Below, one piece after another: positions 1 through 5,508 of a DNA stretch of 6,368 bases. Under the pieces are notes generated by a model. It saw only the letters and a list, made by a program, of their open reading frames with translations. It had not been told where the DNA came from and made no database searches. Position 1 is the stretch's first letter, and each line of letters begins with the position of its first letter. Position numbers and translations under genes: made by a program. Source of the stretch: Deferribacteraceae bacterium (GTDB taxonomy: Bacteria; Chrysiogenota; Deferribacteres; Deferribacterales; JAISNW01); assembly GCA_031278965.1 (NCBI GenBank), contig JAITJJ010000070.1:1-6368 (forward strand). The letters are read 5' to 3'.

Positions 1-70
1 TTACCTTTACTCACCTCAGAACATTTACACAAAATTCTTTACACTCTCAACGATTTATATTTAATTTGAT

Positions 71-125
71 GTAAGAAAAGGCAAGTTTTACCCATTTTTG
101 GTGAAAAAATTGGTATAAATGCCTT
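71..125 (-). terminator. Probable intrinsic terminator of the hybrid kinase gene
   Basis: On the minus strand, about 80 nt beyond the kinase stop codon, ACCAATTTTT and AAAAATGGGT face each other around a 5-nt loop (TCACC) and pair at 9 of 10 positions. An outer AAGGCA/TGCCTT stem (positions 120-125 and 78-83) encloses it with a few mismatches between. The 3' side runs into TTTTCTT, a short U-rich tail in the minus-strand transcript. The plus-strand reading has no U-run after the stem, so it would act mainly on the kinase transcript. The stem is A+T-rich and imperfect, so strength is uncertain. Confidence 0.5.
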
Positions 126-207
126 CATTCAAAAATCAGCCTCTTTGATCAGCGTTTCCTTATCTTTTAGTCCGCAAAAGTTGATATATCCCCTGCCCGC
201 CACCCTT

Positions 208-2868
208 TTAATTCTTCCCCAAATATGCGGCAAGGTATTCTATCATGCTCTCATATTCCAAGTTATCCAGTTGCTGCCTTAACCAGGAGACAATCTCCCC
301 CCCGCGCTCATATTCACTCTGTTCAAGTTTAGTAATATAATCTTCCATTGCGGTTATATCAAACTGCAAACAAGCCTCATACAGAGCGGCAAGGGTATCT
401 ATGCCAGGCATATCGGTTTTTATCCTGTTTTCTTTTAATGCGTCTATCTGTTGTAAGAAGGCGGTAATATCCGCTATAAGGGCATTCATTCTCTCCAGGA
501 ATACCTTATTTCCTTCATTTACTCTTTTAAAATTACCGCCTTTGGCAAGCAACTCCAATTCCCCCGCAAAGCTGCCGAGCTCTGCGGCGTTAATCCCATA
601 GCTTACCCCCTTAAGGCCGTGAACCACTACCGCATAATCCTGCAGAGTGGAAAGCTCCACATTTGTAATCTTTTTTAAGAGACCTGGAACGTGGGTTACA
701 AAGGAACGGAGTATCCTCATATATTCATTGGCGCCGAAGAGGGCGACACCTCTTTTTATATCCAGATCGGCAATGTCAACCTGCAAAAGTTCCGAAATAT
801 CACTCTCATTAAACTTCTGCAACGGTTCTTCACTGGAAACTGCAATGGGCTTATAAGATATTTCCTGCTCCGTATTTTTAACCCAACTATTCAGAACATT
901 GTTCAAATCCGCTACATTTATCGGTTTTGGAAGGTAATCGGCAAACCCGTTTTGTAGAAAAAATTCCCGCGCCCCTTTTACAGAGTAGGCAGTAATCGCA
1001 ATAACAGGAACGGTTTTTGCGTATTCGGACGGTTCGGCACGAATTAACTTAAACGCTTCCACTCCGTCTGTTCCAGGCATCATATAATCCATAAATACCG
1101 CATTATACTGAATGCTTTTATCACGGATGGCCGCCAGCATCTCGTCAATATTTGCCGCCGTATCAACTTTAATCTCGTAAGGCGCCAAAAGCCCTTTTAC
1201 CACTTCCAAGTTGGTGGGCACATCGTCAACCGCCAAAACTTTGGCATAGGGCATCTTAACTATCTCTATGTTGGAAATTTCAGGAACAGGGGTTTCCTGA
1301 TATGTAAAGTCGGAAAGTTGTTTGGCAAGTTCCCCGCCTATGGGGGTATGCTCAACTATCTTCTGGGAGATGGTAAAGGTAAAGGAAGTGCCTTTGTTAA
1401 GGGTGCTTTCAACAGCAATATCACCGTCCATCTTCTCTATTATCTCTTTACAGATGGAGAGGTTGAGATCGTTCTCTTCAATTTTATCCACATTCAGCTT
1501 TGGGGAGAATACGCTGCTTAATTTGGCGGGCTCAATCCCCGAACCTGTATCTGATATGGTGAATTTAAGCCCTGTGACAAACTTATTAGATGCGGTTTTT
1601 TGAACGGAAAAACCTACTTTGCCGCTCCTTGTATGCTTAAATGCGTTGGAAAGGAGTTTATCCAGAACTTGCTTTATTCTGCGGTCGTCTCCCCGCACCC
1701 TTCTGGGTATTGCTGGATCCACAAAGAGTTCAAAAGTGACTGGGCGATACCCGATACGAACTATATTTTCATTGACGGCGGCGGAGATGATATTTGCCAT
1801 ATCATAATTCTTTTGCTGAAGTTCGAATTTTCCCGATTGAATCTTGGATATATCCAGCACATCATCCACAAGGGCAAGGATACTCGCCCCTGAACGGTTT
1901 ATCTCCCTTAAATTGTTTCTTGTTTCAGCAGAGTGTTTTTTTCGCAGCTCTACTTCAGAGAGCCCTATAATGGCGTTCAAGGGGGTGCTTATGGAGTGCG
2001 ATACCTTTAGAAAAAAGATGCTCTTTGCCTTGTTCGCTTCTAAAGCCGACAAAATTGCTTCATTCTTTTTATTTGCGTTCAAAATTAGCTGCCGGGCGGC
2101 GAAATATATAAACGTAAGAACCATAAGCCAGACCAGAATATGGGTTAAGAAAATTTGGTTCATGGGACCGGACACCCTTTGTAGATAGGGCTCAAAGGAA
2201 AAACTGGAGCTAATTCCGCCCTTGGTGCTCCCCAAAACATAGGCGTGTTGGGTATGGCAGGCAAGACAGTTGTCATTTACGGCGAGAGGCGCCATATACC
2301 TAAATATACGCTCGCCCGCAGGGTTTTTAATCACTTCGGCGGCTTGAAGAGCTTCCTTGCTTTCAAAACGTATTATAGCCGCCCGCTCCCAGTCATCGGC
2401 TTTGTTTCCTGGGCGGATCGGGTCTATATCCACTGTGCGGGTGTTGAAAAATGTTCCATCGCTTGCTTCGTGGGCAAGGCGCACCATATAGGAGGGGTTG
2501 ATTAACACATACCGTTTGCCGCCGCTGGTAATAGAGCGTTGATTCGCGGGGAGAAAAGCGTCCGCATCCGCTTTTTCACTTGCAAGGACAAAGACTCCTC
2601 CTGAAGATGCATTCCAATTGCGATAGATAATATCTTTTCGGACAGCTACCTGAGCAGCGGTAAGCGCATTGTCAAAAGCCCGTTTCTTTATGGATAACAT
2701 ACTGAACAATATTGATGCAAATATAAAGATCGTTATAAAAGCCGCAAATAATATGGAAAAAAATCGAATTACCCTGATTTCATCCTGCTTAAATAATTTT
2801 AAATAAGCTATGGGCTTTTGGTATATCTTCTGCAACCTTCTTATATTCCTTGAAGTTTTCTTCCGCAT
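208..2868 (-). CDS. Hybrid sensor histidine kinase with haem c (DUF3365) sensor, receiver and HPt domains
   Basis: This 886-residue inner-membrane protein is a phosphorelay sensor. Domains in order: basic N-terminus; membrane segment about 34-58; extracytoplasmic DUF3365/Tll0287-like domain about 60-230 with a c-type haem motif C201-L-A-C204-H205; membrane segment about 239-261; HisKA helix with phospho-accepting H291; HATPase with N-box N408 and D-T-G-S-G-I; receiver about 543-663 with D548/D549, D594, T626 and K648; HPt about 700-805 with H750 in H-G-L-K-G; and a helical tail. The G2 box reads E-N-D-L-N-L-S-I where the family has G-T-G-L-G-L-S-I, the F box is also altered, and H291 is followed by Ser rather than Glu, so ATP-dependent kinase activity is doubtful. 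The ATG at 2868 is preferred over the TTG at 2874 because a promoter lies just upstream; neither has a Shine-Dalgarno. No response regulator gene is adjacent, so its partner is unknown. Architecture is clear; ligand (haem redox state or a gas) is inferred. Confidence 0.93.
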   Translation of the reverse strand: MRKKTSRNIRRLQKIYQKPIAYLKLFKQDEIRVIRFFSILFAAFITIFIFASILFSMLSIKKRAFDNALTAAQVAVRKDIIYRNWNASSGGVFVLASEKADADAFLPANQRSITSGGKRYVLINPSYMVRLAHEASDGTFFNTRTVDIDPIRPGNKADDWERAAIIRFESKEALQAAEVIKNPAGERIFRYMAPLAVNDNCLACHTQHAYVLGSTKGGISSSFSFEPYLQRVSGPMNQIFLTHILVWLMVLTFIYFAARQLILNANKKNEAILSALEANKAKSIFFLKVSHSISTPLNAIIGLSEVELRKKHSAETRNNLREINRSGASILALVDDVLDISKIQSGKFELQQKNYDMANIISAAVNENIVRIGYRPVTFELFVDPAIPRRVRGDDRRIKQVLDKLLSNAFKHTRSGKVGFSVQKTASNKFVTGLKFTISDTGSGIEPAKLSSVFSPKLNVDKIEENDLNLSICKEIIEKMDGDIAVESTLNKGTSFTFTISQKIVEHTPIGGELAKQLSDFTYQETPVPEISNIEIVKMPYAKVLAVDDVPTNLEVVKGLLAPYEIKVDTAANIDEMLAAIRDKSIQYNAVFMDYMMPGTDGVEAFKLIRAEPSEYAKTVPVIAITAYSVKGAREFFLQNGFADYLPKPINVADLNNVLNSWVKNTEQEISYKPIAVSSEEPLQKFNESDISELLQVDIADLDIKRGVALFGANEYMRILRSFVTHVPGLLKKITNVELSTLQDYAVVVHGLKGVSYGINAAELGSFAGELELLAKGGNFKRVNEGNKVFLERMNALIADITAFLQQIDALKENRIKTDMPGIDTLAALYEACLQFDITAMEDYITKLEQSEYERGGEIVSWLRQQLDNLEYESMIEYLAAYLGKN

Positions 2869-2875
2869 GATCAAA

Positions 2876-2904
2876 ATTGTATCAAAAAGCCGTTTAATTG
2901 TAAA
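2876..2904 (-). promoter_or_regulatory. Promoter of the hybrid kinase gene (near-leaderless)
   Basis: On the minus strand TTTACA (2899-2904) and TACAAT (2876-2881) are separated by exactly 17 nt; each matches the sigma70 consensus at 5 of 6 positions. Only 7 nt separate the -10 box from the kinase ATG at 2868, so transcription should begin at or within a base or two of the start codon. The absence of any Shine-Dalgarno upstream of that ATG agrees with a leaderless message. No obvious terminator lies in the 153-nt gap after the dciA-like gene, so read-through from the ribosomal operon could also supply a longer transcript. Confidence 0.6.
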
Positions 2905-3021
2905 GGATTTACAGAGAGAAAATTTTTACGGGGTGTTTGTTTTTATATGTTTATCAGCTATACCTGTTATTCTTTTTCAGACTCTGTTTAATATGTCTCT
3001 GCCAACATCCTCTTGCGCCGC

Positions 3022-3501
3022 CTATCCTTTACTTAATGACTTGCTCATTGCATTGCGGAATATCTCCCGTAACTCCGGATCTTTAATTAACTCCGCCGTA
3101 TTTTCTATACTGTTTATCTCGTTATCAGAGAGAGCCCTATATACGGGAGGGAGTTCTTTGGGGGGGGAGAGCGGAGATATTACCTTATCGTCCGTCAGCG
3201 TGAAACGGAGCTCAGTCACCTCGCTGTTCACTGCGCTGATCTTTTCCAAAATCTCTTTTTTTAAGAATTTTATCTCCGAATACCAGATAGAATCGGTAAC
3301 GGCAACAGATAATACCCCGTCGCGGAATTTATAAGGGAAGGAAAACTCTTTTATTCTGCCGACACTCGCCTCCCACTGCCGCCTGATATGTGTCAATATA
3401 TTGTAGGCATATATCCCCTTACTCTTTACGGAAGGGTTTGATACTATGGACGAAAGAGGGATGAGAGAGCTCTTTGTATACGGCTTTTTCTTAGTTGCCA
3501 T
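3022..3501 (-). CDS. dciA: DUF721 / DciA-like replicative helicase loader
   Basis: This 159-residue protein matches the DUF721 (DciA) family, whose studied members help the replicative helicase DnaB engage DNA in bacteria lacking DnaC/DnaI loaders. Visible family marks are W43 followed by V-G at 47-48, the basic/hydrophobic stretch ending F-R-D-G-V-L-S-V at 59-66, and the strand-helix D-S-I-W73 followed by S-E-I-K-F-L-K. After about residue 105 comes a proline-rich linker, then a C-terminal helical tail (L-S-D-N-E-I-N, then D-P-E-L-R-E) common in anaerobe homologues. The ATG at 3501 is preferred to the TTG at 3507 because AGGGA lies 9 nt upstream of it. The gene overlaps the obg stop by 11 nt, implying translational coupling. 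A run of eight C (3160-3167) lies in the linker. Family membership is fairly sure from pattern; the helicase-loading role is inferred from the family. Confidence 0.8.
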   Translation of the reverse strand: MATKKKPYTKSSLIPLSSIVSNPSVKSKGIYAYNILTHIRRQWEASVGRIKEFSFPYKFRDGVLSVAVTDSIWYSEIKFLKKEILEKISAVNSEVTELRFTLTDDKVISPLSPPKELPPVYRALSDNEINSIENTAELIKDPELREIFRNAMSKSLSKG

Positions 3502-4483
3502 GCGCAAGTTTCCCTACATAATTCATAAGGGCGGCAACCCCTCCCCCCGTTTGTGCCGATATGGCAAAAAACGGCTTTTTTCTCTGTTTAATGTATTCGG
3601 CAAATCCGTTTAACGCTTCTGCCGCGGCATCTATCTTGGTTGCCACCACTATTTCCGGTTTCATTGCAACCTCTTGGGAATATAGTTCCAGTTCCTGCCT
3701 AAGAGCCTGATATTTTAAGATCATAGCGTCCGAACCCGCCGCAGAGGAATCCACAAAGTGAAGAAGAAGGCGCACCCGCTCTATATGCTGCAAAAATTGA
3801 AGTCCAAGCCCCGCCCCTCTGTGGGCACCGTCTATAATCCCCGGCATATCGGAGATAACGTATGAATAGTATCCGGCCTTGACAACGCCCAAAACAGGGT
3901 GCAGCGTTGTAAACGGGTAATCCGCCGCCTTTGAACGGGCATTGGTTACTTTAGAGATAAAGGTGGACTTTCCGGCATTCGGATAGCCTATGATTCCCAC
4001 ATCAGCAATCAGCTTCAGAACAAGACGAATGTTCAGGTTTTCCCCTTTTTCACCGTCTTCCGCTATTCTTGGGGTTCTGTGTGACGGAGTTGCAAATGCG
4101 GCGTTTCCGCGTCCGCCGCGTCCGCCCCTCAATAAGAGGAATTTTGGATTTTCAGAAGATATATCGGCTAATTCTTCTCCGGTATCAGAATTGTAAACCA
4201 TTGTGCCGAAAGGAACAGGGAGGAGAAGATCACTTCCGGCTGCTCCGTTCTGATCGCGGCTTCGTCCCGCCTCTCCGTTTTTTGCTTTATAAATCTTTTT
4301 ATAGCGCAGATCAAGGAGGGTGTACATGCCGGAATCTCCTTGTATTATGACATTTCCGCCGTTTCCGCCGTTTCCGCCGTTTGGACCGCCGCGCGGAACA
4401 TATTTTTCACGGCGGAAACTTATGCAACCCCTTCCTCCGCTGCCTGCGGAGGCGGAAAACTCAACGGTGTCAACAAATTTCAT
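3491..4483 (-). CDS. obg: GTPase Obg/CgtA (ribosome assembly)
   Basis: Obg is an essential GTPase that binds the 50S subunit late in assembly and links growth to (p)ppGpp. The 330-residue protein has the glycine-rich Obg fold at 1-158, with G-G-P-N-G-G-N repeats at 32-44, then the GTPase domain: G1 G166-Y-P-N-A-G-K-S-T, switch I D-Y-P-F-T-T at 188-193, G3 D212-M-P-G, G4 T282-K-I-D and G5 I-S-A at 308-310. G4 begins with Thr rather than Asn, an accepted variant of this motif. The protein stops soon after the G domain, so it lacks the C-terminal OCT domain found in some Gram-positive Obg proteins. A purine-rich GGGAAG precedes the ATG. It follows rpmA by 60 nt, the classic order, and overlaps the dciA-like gene. 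Confidence 0.97.
   Translation of the reverse strand: MKFVDTVEFSASAGSGGRGCISFRREKYVPRGGPNGGNGGNGGNVIIQGDSGMYTLLDLRYKKIYKAKNGEAGRSRDQNGAAGSDLLLPVPFGTMVYNSDTGEELADISSENPKFLLLRGGRGGRGNAAFATPSHRTPRIAEDGEKGENLNIRLVLKLIADVGIIGYPNAGKSTFISKVTNARSKAADYPFTTLHPVLGVVKAGYYSYVISDMPGIIDGAHRGAGLGLQFLQHIERVRLLLHFVDSSAAGSDAMILKYQALRQELELYSQEVAMKPEIVVATKIDAAAEALNGFAEYIKQRKKPFFAISAQTGGGVAALMNYVGKLAHGN
4353..4379 (-). repeat. Three perfect tandem copies of a 9-bp unit inside obg
   Basis: The unit TTTCCGCCG on the plus strand occurs three times without change. It encodes the Gly-Gly-Asn steps of the glycine-rich Obg fold (residues about 36-44), where the family also has Gly-rich repeats. Because the unit is nine bases, slippage would add or remove three residues without breaking the frame. 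Confidence 0.85.
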
Positions 4484-4497
4484 GACTTCTTCCCTTT

Positions 4498-4530
4498 TTG
4501 CAGGGTGTAATATTAAAACCGCCCCTGCAA
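4498..4530 (-). promoter_or_regulatory. Perfect 8-bp inverted repeat between rpmA and obg
   Basis: In the transcript TTGCAGGG and CCCTGCAA form a perfect 8-bp stem with a 17-nt, mostly A+T-rich loop. The 3' arm ends 14 nt before the obg ATG, immediately ahead of its AAGGGAAG Shine-Dalgarno region. It is followed by A and G rather than a U-run, so it is not a normal intrinsic terminator. It could tune obg translation, act as a processing site, or protect the rplU-rpmA part of the mRNA. The repeat itself is certain; the role is inference. Confidence 0.5.
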
Positions 4531-4543
4531 TTAAGAGGAGACT

Positions 4544-4804
4544 TTACGATCTTTCGCTGTAGACGGAAATAAAATTGCCTTTATGCCCCTTTGCTTCAAA
4601 TTTAACATAGCCGTCCGTGAGGGAGTATATGGTATAATCCCGCCCTATTCCCACATTATTCCCGGGTTTAAACTTTGTTCCCCGTTGGCGGACTATGATA
4701 TTTCCGGCTATAACGCTCTCTCCGCCGAATTTTTTAACTCCAAGACGTTTGCTGTTGCTGTCGCGTCCGTTGCGGCTGCTGCCGCCGGCTTTTTTATGAG
4801 CCAT
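4544..4804 (-). CDS. rpmA: 50S ribosomal protein L27
   Basis: L27 is a large-subunit protein whose N-terminal tail reaches the peptidyl transferase centre. The 86-residue protein has the hallmark start M-A-H-K-K-A-G-G-S-S-R-N-G-R-D-S, then K-R-L-G-V-K-K-F-G-G and R-Q-R-G-T-K-F, at the family's usual length. The reading frame is open further upstream to 4858, but the conserved N-terminus and an AAGGAG 7 nt before the ATG at 4804 fix this start. There is no N-terminal extension of the type cleaved by the Prp protease in Firmicutes, and no prp gene lies next to it. It is 43 nt downstream of rplU. Confidence 0.98.
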   Translation of the reverse strand: MAHKKAGGSSRNGRDSNSKRLGVKKFGGESVIAGNIIVRQRGTKFKPGNNVGIGRDYTIYSLTDGYVKFEAKGHKGNFISVYSERS

Positions 4805-4811
4805 ATTTAAT

Positions 4812-4817
4812 CTCCTT
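4812..4817 (-). promoter_or_regulatory. Ribosome binding site that fixes the rpmA start
   Basis: AAGGAG on the minus strand is spaced 7 nt from the ATG at 4804. It selects that start over the longer in-frame opening at 4858, which would overlap the end of rplU and add 18 residues unlike any L27. Confidence 0.85.
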
Positions 4818-4847
4818 ATATTAAGGCGTTGTTCTCTAGCTCTTTCG

Positions 4848-5162
4848 CTAATTAGCAAAAGGCGTTATTTTAGTGATCTTAATCCTGTTGTAATGCTGTT
4901 TATGCCCAATGCGTTTGCGGTAGTCTTTGCGGCGTTTCCTTTTGAAAACGAGGATTTTCTTTCCGCGCTCCTCCCCCAATATATCCGCTTCCACCGCCGC
5001 GCCTTCAATATACGGGGCGCCAAGTTTAACGCTTTCGCCGTCTGAAATAAGCAACACTTCATTAAAGATGACGTTTCCCTCAACATTTAAAAGTTCAACC
5101 AGAAGTTCATCCCCAACTTTCACCGTGTATTCTTTTCCGCCTGTCTTTATAACTGCATACAT
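4848..5162 (-). CDS. rplU: 50S ribosomal protein L21
   Basis: L21 binds 23S rRNA in the large subunit. The 104-residue protein starts M-Y-A-V-I-K-T-G-G-K-E-Y and contains the family signature F-K-R-K-R-R-K-D-Y-R-K-R-I-G-H-K-Q near residues 73-89, ending in the basic strand N-R-I-K-I-T-K-I. Length is typical. An in-frame GTG at 5174 is possible, but its first base is the last G of the AGGAG Shine-Dalgarno, so it cannot use that site; the ATG at 5162 lies 11 nt beyond it and gives the standard N-terminus. It is the first gene of the rplU-rpmA-obg-dciA operon. A 10-bp palindrome (GCTAATTAGC, 4847-4856) covers its stop codon. Confidence 0.98.
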   Translation of the reverse strand: MYAVIKTGGKEYTVKVGDELLVELLNVEGNVIFNEVLLISDGESVKLGAPYIEGAAVEADILGEERGKKILVFKRKRRKDYRKRIGHKQHYNRIKITKITPFAN

Positions 5163-5199
5163 TATATATTCCACTCCTGCTTAATTTTAAAAGAGAGTT

Positions 5200-5228
5200 A
5201 GATTATTAATTTTATTGATTTTTGTCAA
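5200..5228 (-). promoter_or_regulatory. Promoter of the rplU-rpmA-obg-dciA operon
   Basis: On the minus strand a perfect TTGACA (5223-5228) is followed after 17 nt by TAATCT (5200-5205), which keeps the most conserved -10 bases (first T, second A and final T). Predicted transcription starts near 5193, giving a leader of about 31 nt with the AGGAG Shine-Dalgarno for L21. Such a short leader leaves no room for a structured L21 autoregulatory leader. Confidence 0.65.
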
Positions 5229-5347
5229 GTGGGAAGCTGGAGCTTTTATAAAAATTTATTAAAATCGCAAAAACTTCAGGCTTAAATGGCATTTACAGAG
5301 AATTATAACCAGAGCTGATTTTTTGAATTCTTTTAACGCCCTGCAAT

Positions 5348-5376
5348 TTTACACTTTTTGATGGTCTGAATATATG
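5348..5376 (+). promoter_or_regulatory. Candidate promoter of the DUF4145-MORN gene
   Basis: TTTACA (5348-5353, 5 of 6 consensus bases) and TATATG (5371-5376, 4 of 6) are spaced by 17 nt on the plus strand; transcription would start near 5383 and leave a leader of roughly 125 nt. A rival is a perfect TATAAT at 5429-5434, nearer the gene, but the sequence 17 nt upstream of it (TTTAGG) is a poor -35. The sequence alone does not decide between them. Confidence 0.35.
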
Positions 5377-5508
5377 TAACTTCCTGCAGCTATTCAATAA
5401 AAAATTTTAGGATAAAACAACTTTTATTTATAATCCTTGTTTTATTTTTTCATAAAATGTTGTAACCTAAAAAGTAAGTAGATAGTTAAGGGGTAATCCT
5501 TTTTAAAG

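Larger units (their letters stand above)
5163..5508. other. Divergent A+T-rich intergenic region
   Basis: This 346-nt gap separates rplU (minus) from the DUF4145-MORN gene (plus). It contains the rplU promoter and Shine-Dalgarno on the left and one or two candidate plus-strand promoters on the right. I see no tRNA, no convincing riboswitch-like fold, no long inverted repeat and no plausible small gene. A short AAGC/GCTT hairpin near 5234-5245 is too weak to call. Confidence 0.7.

Noticed and set aside
24..44. Two TTTACAC copies 14 bp apart, with a related TTTAC at 6-10
   Set aside because: Short, A+T-rich and with no adequate -10 partner or further copies, so neither a promoter nor a repeat array is supported.
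1..69. Possible C-terminal end of a plus-strand gene entering from the left (stop TGA at 67-69)
   Set aside because: All three plus-strand frames are open over this short stretch, so an open frame here is not evidence of coding. No recognisable motif in any of them.
40..128. 29-codon minus-strand ORF downstream of the hybrid kinase
   Set aside because: It lies across the predicted terminator hairpin, has only a weak and distant Shine-Dalgarno-like GAGG, and shows no family resemblance.
143..162. Direct repeat of ATCAGC near 137-142 and 149-154
   Set aside because: Six-base repeat in non-coding A+T-rich DNA; expected by chance and without flanking structure of an attachment site.
2810..3334. 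Plus-strand ORF of 174 codons opposite the kinase start and the dciA-like gene
   Set aside because: It is antisense to two supported minus-strand genes and across the kinase promoter, and its Leu/Ser/Phe-rich translation has no recognisable motif.
4823..4866. AACGCCTT direct repeat at the rplU end and in the rplU-rpmA gap, plus palindrome GCTAATTAGC over the rplU stop
   Set aside because: One copy is dictated by coding sequence, the repeat is only 8 bp, and no hairpin plus U-run results; likely chance.
5232..5246. AAGC-TGGA-GCTT hairpin followed by T-rich DNA upstream of rplU
   Set aside because: Only four base pairs and no gene ends there on the plus strand, so a terminator call is not supported.
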